Below, piece after piece: positions 10,257 through 21,387 of a DNA stretch of 64,000 bases; the first letter of the stretch is position 1, and every line of letters begins with the position of its first letter. The notes beneath the pieces were generated by a model that made no database searches, was not told where the DNA came from, and worked only from the letters and a program-made list of their open reading frames with translations. Both the position numbers and the translations under genes were made by a program. The stretch comes from Hippopus hippopus (lineage: Eukaryota; Mollusca; Bivalvia; Cardiida; Cardiidae). The stretch is from the NCBI GenBank assembly GCA_946811185.2, contig OX328098.1, positions 43,649,650-43,713,649 of the forward strand. Reading direction: 5' to 3'.

Positions 10257-10407
10257 TGAAGTTGATAATTTTCAAGCAGGGAAAATGAAGTTAGAGATGG
10301 CACTTTTTTCTCCTAAGCGCAAAATAAATGACATGGACATTTTTCAATCGCTATATTGCGACATTTACTTATTTTACCCGGTTGTCTGTAACAAAGCAGG
10401 ACTGTGA

Positions 10408-10470
10408 GTCCGACAGTATAGATCAAAGATCAGATATCACGTTTTGTGCAGTCGTCTGGTCTTGATCCAA
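10408..10470. repeat. Family B core, degenerate
   Basis: GTCCGACAGTATAGATCAAA, GATCAGATATCACGTTTTGT and GTCTGGTCTTGATCCAAATT keep the order of the B hairpin with many changes. Confidence 0.45.
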
Positions 10471-11388
10471 ATTATCTAAAAATCAACTAAAGATTGGGTC
10501 AATAAACTAAGGATAAGAAAGAACACACGTTCGTACTTCCGCTCCACTCTACTAAAAGTAAGGTGTTATGCAATTAAGTGCAAGTATTTTATGTTGGGGG
10601 TATTATCTAATAAGAATAATAAAGTTACAGTACACTTGTTCAATAAGGTGTTTCAGTGAAATCACATGAAGATGAAAAAGAAAATTAATCGGTCGTTAAG
10701 TAGCATTCGTTCCCTTCCCCCTTCCATCCCCTATGTATTCATCCTTTGACTACGCTGTGAGTATGAAATTAATAAATACAGTCACTGAAAAAGACTTTAA
10801 TAACGTCTTACATATTTTTAAGGTCAGAATATTGCTCAGAGATACCACAGTGTAGATAGAAATTTATGATGCAAGTTATGATTTGTCTGATCTTCATCGA
10901 CACTATCCGCAAAAGCGTCCAAGTTTGCCTTTGGTGCAAGAATGGGTTAACCTATTACAGCATATGTAGGTTTCAGCACTGTTCATATATAAAGATATCT
11001 GTTCGAAAAATGGTTGAATACAGTGAATGTTATACCAATACCAGTTGATAGAAGGATTAGTAGCAAAATCTTTGTGACGAATGGAATTATTGCTCGTTTT
11101 GAACAATATCTCCATTCGTCGCAACGTTTTTAAAAGCCTCTTCTTCCAGCAGGGCCATCAGAAAATGTTAGTAAACGGGACAGAGTACGTAAATTCTGTT
11201 ATCGCTTGCAGTTGCCTCAGCCTGTATTTTATTGCCTTTTTACAGAAACATGTGCATTTCATCAATGCTCCTGTAATTTATTGCCCAATTACTATCACAG
11301 AAACAAAAATGTTGCAGGCATCTTCGAGGTAAAAGATGCCCTGCTATGATCCCTTCTCTTTTCTGCTTGTATGAAAAAACCAATATTT

Positions 11389-11572
11389 GACCCTTTACCA
11401 CACAATCCAGAGTTTTAGCGACCCTGTGGATGAAAGCTTTTCAAAACATTTTGGTTAAAGGAGAAAATGCCAAATCACATCATTTTAGCGATTTGTTATT
11501 CGAAGTCCGTAAATGCTACTCGTAAAACAATTTGGCCAATTCTACAGTTTTGTCGTGTGGTACAGAGTTAAG
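11389..11572. repeat. Family A MITE with diverged centre
   Basis: Starts GACCCTTTACCACACAATCC and ends TTTTGTCGTGTGGTACAGAG TTAA. The central palindrome has decayed (GAGAAAATGCCAAATCACAT). Confidence 0.75.
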
Positions 11573-11676
11573 CACCATTTATCTGCCTATAGCTCCACTC
11601 CATCTACCGTGTATAGGGTATTGGTAACGTCGAGGTGATTTGTCAACGGAACCCGTATCGTGGTTATTTTTCCTAG

Positions 11677-11803
11677 ATCCGTGCAGGTTCGTGGGAACAT
11701 GTCCATGGCGGCTATTTACAAGGCCTTCGAGCGGGGTCGGATGAAGGCACTGAACTTTTCGTTCAGCGTATTTAGCCCCGCGGTCTTCACAATTTTGATA
11801 AAG
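11677..11803 (+). CDS. Orphan exon candidate, unidentified
   Basis: A pyrimidine-rich acceptor GTTATTTTTCCTAG (ends 11676) and a donor ATAAAG|GTACAG (11804) bound a 127-nt stretch that is open as one base plus 42 codons. The product is basic then hydrophobic: it contains YKAFERGRMKALNFSF followed by VFSPAVFTILIK, like a cytoplasmic helix leading into a membrane span. ABC-transporter (ABCC) transmembrane exons have this texture, but I do not recognise the family. The sequence is more GC-rich than its neighbours. No partner exon was found nearby, so it may be a relic. A 5' neighbour is the family A copy ending at 11572. Confidence 0.3.
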
Positions 11804-11849
11804 GTACAGTAGCTGCCAAAAATAAACAATACAGGTGTTAAAATGCATT

Positions 11850-12545
11850 TAAATCACACCATTCATAAGTATGGAAATTATTGTGAAGATGCCAATCTAA
11901 TATTGTTCGGTTGGCCCAAGTGTAAATCGCAGGCAGAAAAATTATTTTTTAAAATCAGGTTAAAAATAAACAAAAGACAGAGCGATATGACAACTTTTCA
12001 CCTAGTTTTAAAACGCATTTTTCTGCCAGCGACTAACACTTGGACTGGCCGTACAATAACAGTTTGTCATATTCACCATGCATCACTTCTACGAGATTTT
12101 CAATTGGTATGATATAAATTTAAATACACTTTTATACATTTTAACATCCGCATTGTCTACTTTATGCCACCACTGGGCCTTTAAGCTTTAAGTTATACAA
12201 TAAAAGGACATATCACCCAAGCATGATATGTATTTTCGTGGCAAAGACGCCCAGGACAAATGTGAAACTAGGCTTGGTTTTAGAGCAATATTCTGCATTA
12301 TGGTACATTATTGTTTTCATCATGTCTAGGCCATGTCGCCTTGGCTAGCGATGGTTTTTTCTCGACAAAGACGGGCAACATCCTGCTTCGAGGCAATTTG
12401 TTTTAATCCCGAAAATCGAAGATCCACGGATGTTTGAGACAGTAGAGTGAATGTCATAAGTGATACCCTCCTTTACCAGGGATCCTTGTTTCGAAACTCA
12501 AGATGAGGTCGTACAAAGTTTGAACCTATACTGAGCAACGAAAGA
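11850..12545. other. Intergenic, nothing recognised
   Basis: No conserved reading frame and no shared repeat; the AT-rich frames are broken. Confidence 0.5.
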
Positions 12546-12547
12546 AA

Positions 12548-12786
12548 TGAGCCACGCTCTAGCAAAAGGGAGCTTAATGCATCATGCTGCATTATACCAA
12601 GTCAGTCATCACATAATTATTCCAACAAACGCCTGGCTCTGGATGTCCAATGGTCCCTAGCCATACAGGAAATTCACAAATAGCAAAAAGTTTCGATCCA
12701 TGTCAGCCTGCGCTGACTGCGCAGGCTGACACGGTCGATACTGTTTGCAAATGCATTAAGCCCCCTTTTCACAGAGTGTGACTCAT
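12548..12786. repeat. Family C MITE
   Basis: GAGCCACGCTCTAGCAAAAG / CACAGAGTGTGACTC ends and ATCCATGTCAGCCTGCGCTG hairpin. Confidence 0.85.
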
Positions 12787-12984
12787 TAGAATTAACGAAG
12801 CTCTCTTTTAGTTGACTGTACGTCTGTTGTTTGGTAAAAGGTTAAAGAGGCCATTGCAAAAGAACTCAAATAACCTCGTCTGCAATATCACTTACACACC
12901 AATTATTGAGATAATATTACTCTTAATTTCCTGTCATTAATATCTCTCCCATATCTTGCCTCCCTCATTAAAATTATTTAATTA

Positions 12985-13203
12985 CCTCTTTACTAAACAA
13001 CAAAAATCTTAGATTAGTCCAAATTGATAGCATTTGTCGACGAAAAAATAAATCTGGCTGAAACAATGTAATTTTTCTCTAATAAGGGGGTAACCAAAGC
13101 CCGAAAAAGACTGGTTACCAGTATTTTCTCCTTTTCCCACAACGTTTTTAAATGCTTTCTGTTTGAGGATCGTTAAAACTCATAATTGTTGGGTAAAGAG
13201 TTA
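12985..13203. repeat. Family A MITE
   Basis: CTCTTTACTAAACAACAAAA start, GACTGGTTACCAGTATTTTC centre, AGGATCGTTAAAACTCATAA and GGGTAAAGAGTTA end. Confidence 0.8.
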
Positions 13204-13371
13204 CGGATGTTCCCTTCTATTCTTATTCCGATTTAGCTAGTCTTAAAGCGGCATCGAACTAGATTTCATAGACAAAGACTGGTAGATTTTATTGACACGC
13301 AGAGATGGCTTTAAAACTAAAATGAGCCGCATTCTAATATAAAGAGGTTCAATGCATCTCCTTTCGGCGCC

Positions 13372-13568
13372 ATAGGCGAAAACATTGACTTTTGCGGACG
13401 GCTTAGATCAAGATCAGACTGCACAGAACGTGCAGTCTGATCTTTGATCTATGCCGTCCGCTTGTGTAGTCAAGCCTTAACAATCAAAATCTTTGTAAGT
13501 TTCAATGGATTCTATTCAGAGCCGTCGAAAGAGGTCGAGTCTATTTATTTAGCGCTGAAAGAGCTAAG
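13372..13568. repeat. Family B MITE, GGACGGC subtype
   Basis: TTTTGCGGACGGCTTAGATC, perfect GATCAGACTGCACAGAACGT core, TCTATGCCGTCCGCTTGTGT. Its right arm, GAGCCGTCGAAAGAGGTCGA to GCGCTGAAAGAGCTAA, differs from the GGACAGTG subtype and is shared with 15078-15228, 20965-21140 and 41514-41732. Confidence 0.85.
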
Positions 13569-13599
13569 CAATTTATCACACTATGGTTTAATAATATCT

Positions 13600-13712
13600 T
13601 TTTTTTTTTCTTCTAACAACCAACTGAATCATGCGCGGCCTGCACAGGTTGACCCGTGTCGATACTTTTTTCAGATGCATTGAATCCCCTTTTCACAGAG
13701 GTTGACTAAAAT
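13600..13712. repeat. Family C MITE, right half
   Basis: GCACAGGTTGACCCGTGTCG then CAGATGCATTGAATCCCCTT and TCACAGAGGTTGACT. Confidence 0.6.
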
Positions 13713-13841
13713 ACAGATAGAGATAAGCGTAGAAAATGCGAGGAATTGCCCCTTTTGTCTCCGATTATATTCCCTATCCCGTTTGATACGGGGTAGCAAT
13801 TACAGCGTAACAAGGGATAAATAAAATACATTTCAGCTATT

Positions 13842-14102
13842 CTCCATGAAAAGAGGGTTTAATTCAACTGTAAAAAGTATGGACCCAGGTCAGCCGGCGC
13901 AATCAGCGAAGGCTGACCTCTGTTGATACGTTTTGCTATCAGTAAATTCAATTTTCTGCATGTCAAAAGTCCATACTACCCCAGATTCAGTCGGTTGTTC
14001 GACAAAATGAATTCTGTGGATCAAAGGTTATATGATGACTTGCCTGGTATAATGAATCATGGAGTTGCTTTATAGCCCATTTTGCCGGTGCCCGACTCAT
14101 CT
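13842..14102. repeat. Family C MITE
   Basis: CTCCATGAAAAGAGGGTTTA start, ACCCAGGTCAGCCGGCGCAA hairpin, ATATGATGACTTGCCTGGTA, end TTGCCGGTGCCCGACTC. Confidence 0.8.
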
Positions 14103-14303
14103 TGAACACGAATGGATGACAGGTGTCTGAAAAAATCCACGATTTATGGTTTTGAGGTCGTTGACTCGAATACCATTGGAGGCAAATTATTACTATTTTT
14201 TTGCAGTTCTACCCCATCCCCCAAATAAGAGTAAACAGTAACGACCCTATGTTTTCATTTTTCCTTACAAAATATCAGCTTTATCCAAATCTAGTTTTTT
14301 GGA

Positions 14304-14541
14304 TCCTGCGTGGCACAGTAGTATAGTTTACGACTCGTAAGCAGGAGGCCCCGGGCTGTAGCCTCACTGGGAGCACTGGGTTTTTCAAGCCTCACTGGAA
14401 CCACTGTGCCCTTGGGTAAGATATTTCAGAGCCCTAGCCTAGCACTGGTGAAACCCAGAAAATACTTGAGTACGTGAGCTGTCGCCGTGATATGACTGAA
14501 ATAATGTTAAAAGTGGCGTAAAATACCATTCAATCAATCGA
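14304..14541 (+). mobile_element. tRNA-derived SINE
   Basis: The degenerate head GGCACAGTAGTATAGTTTAC GACTCG leads to a body ending in GCTGTCGCCGTGATATGACT GAAATAATGTTAAAAGTGGCG TAAAATACC. That 3' module is shared with the SINEs at 18493 and 44410. The tail is (CAAT)n-like. Confidence 0.7.
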
Positions 14542-14861
14542 CCAAATCTAGTTTTATGCTGCTTAAAAACCACCGGCAAAATGCCGGCAGACACTAATTA
14601 AGAGAATCATCATATCGTTTCATAAGAACTATTTTTTTCGATATAATATATATTTTAACCTATTTGCACTGAATCAACATTCAACCGAAAATTTGACTCG
14701 ACATAAAACTAATCAGAAGAAAACTGATTGAATTCCCACCTTATATTCGTCCATATCATTTCTTTGACGGAAAATGTACGTATCTATATACTGTAGTCAA
14801 AAAATGGTAAAATCGTGTTTCCTTTGCAAGGTGACAGACAGACAACACTCTAAACTAATTT

Positions 14862-15077
14862 TATCCCTGTACCGCACAATCCAGAGTTTTAACGGCCCCA
14901 AGGAAAAAGACTTTTGAAAACATTGTTGGAAAAGGAGAAAATACTGGAAACCAGCATTTTCTCCTTTTCCCACAATGTTTCCTACCATTTCAAAGAAAAA
15001 TTTCCAAATTTGTTTGTCGCCTGCAGATACTTTCAATTTGGACCGGTCTAAAATTTTGCCGTTTAGTAAAGGGTTAA
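14862..15077. repeat. Family A MITE
   Basis: TTATCCCTGTACCGCACAAT start, AAAATACTGGAAACCAGCAT centre, GCCGTTTAGTAAAGGGTTAA end. It is directly fused to a right-half family B copy. Confidence 0.85.
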
Positions 15078-15228
15078 CGTGCAGTCTGATCTTGGATTTA
15101 TACCGTCCGCTTGTGTAGAGTCAAGCCTAAGTGTACAGGGAAAAAAAACTTGACTCTGAGTTTCAGCAGACCGTGTTTTCAACCGTCAAAAGTGGTCGAG
15201 ATTTTATGTTTGGCGCTGAAAAAATTTA
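15078..15228. repeat. Family B MITE, right half fused to family A
   Basis: Begins abruptly inside the hairpin (CGTGCAGTCTGATCTTGGAT) at the last base of the adjoining A element. It continues through ACCGTCCGCTTGTGTAGAGT and GGCGCTGAAAAAATTTAA. Confidence 0.8.
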
Positions 15229-15275
15229 AGGGAGATCGATGGTACTTTGCTTATAACATCTATCTTTTGAGAAAA

Positions 15276-15818
15276 AATGAGTCACCTTTGTAAAAAGGGG
15301 GTTTAATGCATCTTTAAAAAAAAAAAAAGGTGCCTCACTGCGCAGGCTGACCAATAACGAAACATTTTTGCTCTTGGTCATTTTTCTTTATGTCAAAGAG
15401 CAAGTTTACCTCACGATTCATTTGGATGTTAGACAAAATAACTTTTATGGATCCATAATTTTAATGATGACTTCCTTTATAATAATAATAAATTAATGGC
15501 CTGCAACACGCGAAAAGGGGCATTCGGACATTTGCGTAAAGTGTCGTCTCGGATCAGCCTGCGCAGTCCACGCAGGCTGATCCGAAACGGCACTTTCCGT
15601 TTTTAGATAATTTTCTGTTTTGTGCTAGTCTACTGTAGAACAAAATCTTATGTAGTCGTAAAGTGCCGTCTCGGATCAGCCTGCGCGGACTGCGCAGACT
15701 GATCCGAAACGACACTTTAGGCAAATGTCCGAATGTCCCTTTTCGCGTGTTGCAGGCCAATTATAATGCATTACGGAGATGCATTACTCAATAATCCCCT
15801 TTTTCTCGGAGCGCCGCA
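15276..15818. repeat. Family C MITE interrupted by family D
   Basis: The left part (15276-15495) has GAGTCACCTTTGTAAAAAGG and GCGCAGGCTGACC. The right part (15761-15818) has ATAATGCATTACGGAGATGC and TCCCCTTTTTCTCGGAGCG. A full D copy separates them. Confidence 0.75.
15496..15760. repeat. Family D MITE, nested in family C
   Basis: ATGGCCTGCAACACGCGAAA / TTCGCGTGTTGCAGGCCAA ends and both GATCAGCCTGCGCA hairpin lobes are intact. Confidence 0.9.
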
Positions 15819-15915
15819 CAAATACAAGTAGGCATTTTCCCTAAAATGATTTTGGCTTCCCCAAAGCATGAAAATCAACAGAGCCCAATTCCTGGAACAG
15901 CCACTGAATATCCAC

Positions 15916-16192
15916 TTATGAGCCATGCTCTGTGAAAAAGTGGTTTGATGCATCTGCAAAAAGTATCGACCAGGTCAGCCTGCGCTGTCGGCGCAGGCTG
16001 GCCTGTATCGAAACTTTTTGCATTTAGTAGATTTTCAGCGTGTCCAAAGACAATTCAACATCAGGATTCAATAGATCGTGAGACAAAACTGATTTTATGA
16101 ATTCAAAACCGCATGATGACTTGCTCGGTGTAATGCTTCATTGAGGTGCATCATTAATCCCCCTTTTGCCAGAGCTTCGCCCAAAATACAAA
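15916..16192. repeat. Family C MITE
   Basis: ATGAGCCATGCTCTGTGAAA start, GACCAGGTCAGCCTGCGCTG hairpin, TTGCCAGAGCTTCGCCC end. Confidence 0.85.
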
Positions 16193-16446
16193 TAGTCATT
16201 TCCCTAAAATCATTTTTTTGGTTTCCCCAAAGGTCTTTGGACGGTCATACAACTGTATTCTTGATGCTTTTGATAAACTCGTGATGTTCTGGTTGTCTGG
16301 TGATTTCATATAAATGTTAAAGTTTTCTTCTTCTTTTTTTTTTTTTTTTTAATAACCCTTAAGATGCCTATACGAAAAGTACAGATCAAGACATACTTAA
16401 CAAAAGGAGCAACGTAGAGATACTCTGTGTAACACATAACCAAACG

Positions 16447-16593
16447 ACAAAATTTTACACTGTTCTAAATTGAAAACGTTAACAGACGACAAATTAAAGG
16501 TGCCTGAAAATGACGAAATTTGTCCTTTATGGGGAAAAAGAGAAAGTGCTGGTTGCCATCGTTTTCTCCTTTTCCAGCAATGTTTTCGAAAGC
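16447..16593. repeat. Family A MITE, 3' truncated by CT tract
   Basis: TTTTACACTGTTCTAAATTG then GCTGGTTGCCATCGTTTTCT and CCAGCAATGTTTTCGAAAGC. The right terminus is replaced by the CT microsatellite. Confidence 0.7.
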
Positions 16594-16604
16594 CATCTCT
16601 CTCC

Positions 16605-16638
<34 letters not shown>

Positions 16639-16639
16639 T
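16594..16639. repeat. (CT)n microsatellite
   Basis: CT-rich run with a few TTT interruptions. Confidence 0.95.
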
Positions 16640-16736
16640 TAGTTTAACACTGAATATTGACAATGCAACTCCCTATTATACGTATATTTTGATTTTGGTC
16701 CGTAGAATGTATGTCCATCCCTGCTTCTGATCATCT

Positions 16737-16737
<1 letters not shown>

Positions 16738-16769
<32 letters not shown>
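16738..16769. repeat. (CT)n microsatellite
   Basis: Pure CT run. Confidence 0.95.
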
Positions 16770-16771
<2 letters not shown>

Positions 16772-17061
16772 ATCGTAAATTTCCATTTATGATTATTACG
16801 CTCCAAGGTTCAATTGATATTTTTCTGACTAACGGCCCCAAGCACGTTCGATACATACGTTATCGTAGATTCTTTATTACATTCTATTTTATTTATATTA
16901 AATTAGAGTCCCACAGAGGACTGCATGTTGCGTTTCCTCGTGCAGTTATGTAATAAAAGCAATTTTACAGTAAAATACATCGATTTATCAAACTAAGATT
17001 TCTTGATAATGTTTCTGTTAGGTTTACAAGTACAATGCTGTGTAGTAGTAACCGTCAATTC

Positions 17062-17202
17062 AGTTTCGCACAATCCAGAGTTTTAACGACCCAGAGAACA
17101 GGGCCTTTTGAAAACATAGTGGGAAAAGGAGAAAATGCTGGTAACCAGCATTTTCTCCTTTTTCCACAATCGTTTCTACCCTTCTATGGGCAAATTTCAA
17201 AT
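17062..17202. repeat. Family A MITE, right part missing
   Basis: TTCGCACAATCCAGAGTTTT AACGACCC start and perfect centre AAATGCTGGTAACCAGCATTT; ends after CAATCGTTTCTACCCTTCTA. Confidence 0.85.
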
Positions 17203-17299
17203 AACACTGAGCCTCTATTGACAATGCTCTCTCTTTTGTATATTTTGATTCTGCTCTGTAGAAGGTATTCCATACGTGCTTCTGATCATCTCCCATGCT

Positions 17300-17331
17300 C
17301 TTTCCTGTCTCTCTGTCTCTCTCTCTGTCTC

Positions 17332-17424
<93 letters not shown>

Positions 17425-17425
17425 T
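17300..17425. repeat. (CT)n / CTGTCT microsatellite
   Basis: About 125 bp of CT with periodic CTGT; the source of long Ser/Leu and Arg/Glu pseudo-frames. Confidence 0.95.
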
Positions 17426-17541
17426 AATCATTACATCAAACCCATTTTCAGTTAAGTCGATTTTTCATGATTCAGCAAAATGACTCCCGAAAGTAATTGT
17501 TTAATATCTGTAATGCATTGTTAATGTATAAAAACAGACTT

Positions 17542-17769
17542 TACCTTTTACCAAACAATCCGGTTTTCTAACGACCCTGAGGGAGAAGGCCTTTGAAAAC
17601 ATTGTGGGAAAAGTCGAAAATGCTGGTAACCAGCATTTTCCCCTTTTCCCACAATTTTTTTCTACCCTTCCAGAAACAAACTACATCATTTGGGCTAGGT
17701 CCATTTTGTCGTCTGCAAATGCTTTCGATTTGGCAAAGTCTAATTTTTTGTCGTCTGGTGAAGGGCTGA
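17542..17769. repeat. Family A MITE
   Basis: TTACCTTTTACCAAACAATC start, AAATGCTGGTAACCAGCATTT centre, TTGTCGTCTGGTGAAGGGCT end. Confidence 0.88.
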
Positions 17770-17847
17770 ACTATGTTTGGAATGCGGATCGTAATTCCAG
17801 CCCCGGGAAGTCTGTCTGGTTTAAGTAGCAAAAGAGCCTAGAATTGT

Positions 17848-18062
17848 TTTAACTCTTAGGCTGGTGAGTGCGACTCACTGACGTTTTGCGGACAGTGAAG
17901 ATCAAGATCAGACTGCACAGAACGTGCAGTCTGATCTTGGATCTTCACTTTCCGATAATGAGATATTTTTCTCCAGGAAAAAAAAGTTTGAATGGCATCA
18001 TTCCGGATTTTTTCTATAGGCTTGAAAGTTTCATTCAACTTATTTAGAAGGATTAGGGTTAA
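17848..18062. repeat. Family B MITE
   Basis: TTTTAACTCTTAGGCTGG start, GATCAGACTGCACAGAACGT core, TTATTTAGAAGGATTAGGGT TAA end. TTAA is at both ends. Confidence 0.88.
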
Positions 18063-18480
18063 TAATAGGTCTGTACTCCAGTAATAACTTTCGATAAATG
18101 TCATAATAAAATAAAAAATGGACAACCGTTATCCTAGTTTTCGACGTATCTGTATCGGCTGGCATTTGACCTACTTTTTGGTATTAGTCTCGTATGATTA
18201 AGATTCATAGTTATTTGCACATTGTAAAAATGTGGCTGTGTTTATTTTGCGGACCTCTGCGGGCTTGTTTGCACGCTCATTTAAGATGTCTATGTACAAG
18301 CCTTTCCTTGCCAACGTTAATCGATACACCATGGAGCTTAAGGTCTGCGGCCCCTAACTCTCATATTAAAAGACGGAAGCTGCCGAGATTGGCCGAATAG
18401 CCTTTACGAAAACATCGATGTTACACAATATTTACCAATGAGTTAGGGGTCGTAATCCTTAAAACACTTTAAAATACTTT
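18063..18480. other. Intergenic, nothing recognised
   Basis: No shared repeat. The small open frames have no recognisable motif. Confidence 0.5.
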
Positions 18481-18492
18481 TGAAATTTTATA

Positions 18493-18807
18493 TATGCCGA
18501 GCCCCGGTAGCTCAGTCGGTAGCGTTCAGGACTTGTGAACAGGGGGTCGTGGGTTCGATCCCTGGCTCGGCCAATCTCCTTCCGAGGATTGATGACAGTC
18601 ATTGCGACAGGATTCATTCCTCTCCCATCACTGACCATTGTTTCGACGATGGTTATGTGGGAAAGCAGCCAGTGGCTTGGAAAGAAAATTGTGTGGAGTA
18701 CTGGTAAAAGAGACTCCAGGAAAGCATGGATAGGTGCACTGGCCGCCACGATATAACTGAAATAATGTTGAAAACGGCGTTAAACACCATACAATCATAC
18801 AATCAAT
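18493..18807 (+). mobile_element. tRNA-derived SINE with 12-bp target duplication, reference copy
   Basis: The head CCCCGGTAGCTCAGTCGGTA (A box) and GTGGGTTCGATCC (B box) is tRNA-like. The body ends GGCCGCCACGATATAACTGA AATAATGTTG AAAACGGCGTTAAACACC with an ACAATCAT tail. The exact duplication TGAAATTTTATA flanks it (18481-18492 and 18808-18819), which shows retroposition. Not a tRNA gene: the anticodon arm does not fold cleanly and the body continues for about 200 bp. Confidence 0.9.
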
Positions 18808-19637
18808 TGAAATTTTATACTCTTTATATTGGCCGGTGGCCTAAATATTTCAATTAAGTTATTGTATTGCACTGATACATAATACGCGAGAACGGCGTTG
18901 CGAGAGCAGAAATGTTTCGTTTTCCCACAGTTATAATTTTTTTTTTTACACAGCAAGCAAAAAAACTGACCACTGGTGCTCGATCTTAATTTAAAATCAT
19001 TGCATGTAACCTTATAAACAACATGGTGATCAAGGCAAAATGACCTATTCTGTATCACTGTATCGTTTTCAAATAAAACACAGTCGTGTGCAAAAAAGTT
19101 TAAGGTGGGTAAAGAGAAGATAATTTTTTTTTTTCAGTAGAAATAGTAAGTACAATTAAATTAACTTACAGGTATCGAAGAAATTGGAATGTTTTATACG
19201 GATGTCTTTTTTCCGTAAGATTTAACCCCAGCCCACTTCCTGATCAACCTTCAACTAACTTCAACAGACCCTTTTTTGAAACAGGCGATCTGATTGGGCA
19301 AATTGGAAAGGTGTATCAAGCGTCAATTTTACCGCGAAATTTACAATGCACAAATTTACCTACCATTGTACAATTTAGGTGTAATAGACATTTTTGTCAC
19401 TTTTCCCACTCATGATTTCCCTCTGTGGGCGATCTTTGCCACATAATTGCTAAAAAAATTTGTTTGTTTACTTTTTTATATATATTTTTTAAGACACCGA
19501 TGTAATAGACCATTGAATGTTCAACCAATCAGATGGCTCGTAACATTTTGAAAAGGCCATTCGAGGTTACCGGAAGTCAGCCAGAGATGTAAATTTGTAA
19601 AAAAGTGAATGTACTGAAAAAAGTGTCGTGTGCAGCA

Positions 19638-20548
19638 TTAACGACGTATATCACAAATGTTCGCGCGCATCCTACTGCGCATGTGTTTTTGTCATGGATA
19701 GTGAATCAAAAATGTATTTTTCGCACATATGGTAATACTACTGGTGCACTGAAACAAGTAGCACTTTCTTCGGGAAGTATTAATAAAGAGAAAAAAATGG
19801 ATGTGTGAACTGTCACCGTCAAATAATTTAAAATGCTGTAGACACGGCGTTACACACCAAACAAGCAAACAAAAGCAGGAACTCAAAAGCTGTGGAAGTA
19901 TAGCTGTTTTCACTTTGAAAATTATTGTTGGAAAAGGAGAAATCGCTCCTAATGAGCAATTCTTCCTTTTCCCACTCTGTCTGCTGAGCTTTTATCCTAT
20001 TTTTTTCCTTGACAAAAATAACTTCCACCGTAACCTTCATCCTTGTTTTCTGACGAAATAAGCACGGCTAGGTGCCATTTTTTCTTAAAATCATAAATGC
20101 TATAAGTGTGGAAATTTTAAGAAAAATCTGTCCGTTAGAAAGTATGTAATTATTAAAGATTAACCCTTAATTCGGTCAAATTATCTCCCTTTTTAACTCA
20201 AAGGTCTTTATATAACATGCGTATTTGTACATTTACAATTCTCAAAACCAGGCTTTTATCATTTCTTTTGCAAAACTAAATGAGTTTTCGTTAAAATGAT
20301 GTATATTTGTTTATTCTTCCGGTAATTTTCCTGTTTAACTGACTATTAAAGAAAAGCGTCTTACATCCAATATAAGCTGAATTTCGAAACTTTATAATTA
20401 TACCTTTTTCAAAGGCAAATATCTCAGAAACGAGCACGGTGACCCGTATATATTTTTACTGTAGTCTCCTTGAGACATGATGAGCTTTGTATGTGCAAAG
20501 TTTAAAGAAAATTTGTCCGTGAGAAAAATGTGTGATATACGTCGTTAA
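19638..20548. mobile_element. 0.9-kb TTAA-ended DNA element, copy 1
   Basis: Perfect inverted ends TTAACGACGTATATCACA / TGTGATATACGTCGTTAA. The body is shared end to end with 26340-27267. It contains a SINE-like 3' module (GACACGGCGTTACACACC) and a family A-like hairpin (GTTGGAAAAGGAGAAATCGC, mirrored). No transposase frame. TTAA at both ends suits a piggyBac-type target (inference). Confidence 0.85.
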
Positions 20549-20964
20549 TTAGAAGTTTATGAATACCCTTCCGGTGTAACTTTCGATTTTTCGATTTCAG
20601 GTGAATAACATTCAATTATGGAGCGAATTACGTTCATGATATAAATTATGACCGTCCGAAGCGAGGTGTGTCTTTTTAGCCTTGATTACCATGTAGTGTA
20701 TAAGGTTACATGCAACGAGTTCAAATATTAAGATCGAGCGCAAGTGAACCTGATTGCTGTCAGAAACATGCAAAGGAATAGATGACCTTCCAAAGATCTA
20801 AATCACTCACCCGATAGACGTTTTTCCGTCTGTCACAATATTTTCATATCGATCAAGTTTTGCGTATTATTTTAGATCGTTTTACCCTGAATGATATTTT
20901 CTTAATCAAATGCAATGAGCATTTACGATCCTGTTGTTCACGCTTTCAGTGCAATATGCGAAAG

Positions 20965-21140
20965 CAGGGGCTTTTGCGGCGGACGGCATAGATCAAGATC
21001 AGACTGCACATAACGTGCAGTCTGATCTTAAATCTATACCATCCACTTACTTTGTCTAGCTTTAGAGAAAAAAATCTTTCTGCGTTTCAGTGGAAGGTAG
21101 TTTCGTGGTCGAGTTTCTTAGTGTGACGATGGAAGAATTA
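20965..21140. repeat. Family B MITE, GGACGGC subtype
   Basis: GCGGACGGCATAGATCAAGA, core CAGACTGCACATAACGTGCA, TCTATACCATCCACTTACTT, right arm with TTTCAGTGGAAGGTAGTTTC. Confidence 0.8.
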
Positions 21141-21164
21141 GGCCATGAGCTTTCTATGACTGTC

Positions 21165-21340
21165 AATTGTCGAAAACGTGGGAAAAGGGAGAAAAAGCTG
21201 GAATTCAGCATTTTCTCCATGTCCCACAATGTTTCTGCCGTATCAAATACAAAATGCATCGTTTGAGTCACATTTCAATTGTCGTCTGCAAATCCTTTCA
21301 ATTTGGATAAGCCTCAATTTTTGTCGTTTGGTAAAAAGAC
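21165..21340. repeat. Family A MITE, left arm lost
   Basis: AAAAGCTGGAATTCAGCATT centre and TTTTTGTCGTTTGGTAAAAA end. Confidence 0.75.
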
Positions 21341-21387
21341 CTTCCTAGCCCGTCGTCTGTTCGTAGACCAAACTATGTGTCCTCAGT

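Noticed and set aside
17035..17431. Long Ser/Leu frame (+) and Arg/Glu frame (-)
   Set aside because: Translation of the CT microsatellite; no conserved start or splice context. The same applies at 16397-16730, 21920-22176, 39439-39735 and 40940-41281.
18496..18575. A tRNA gene on the + strand
   Set aside because: The A and B boxes belong to a SINE head: the body continues 200 bp, and a 12-bp target duplication flanks the whole unit.
20640..20760. Continuation of the 0.9-kb element beyond 20548
   Set aside because: The perfect TTAACGACGTATAT inverted ends close at 20548, and similarity with copy 2 stops there.
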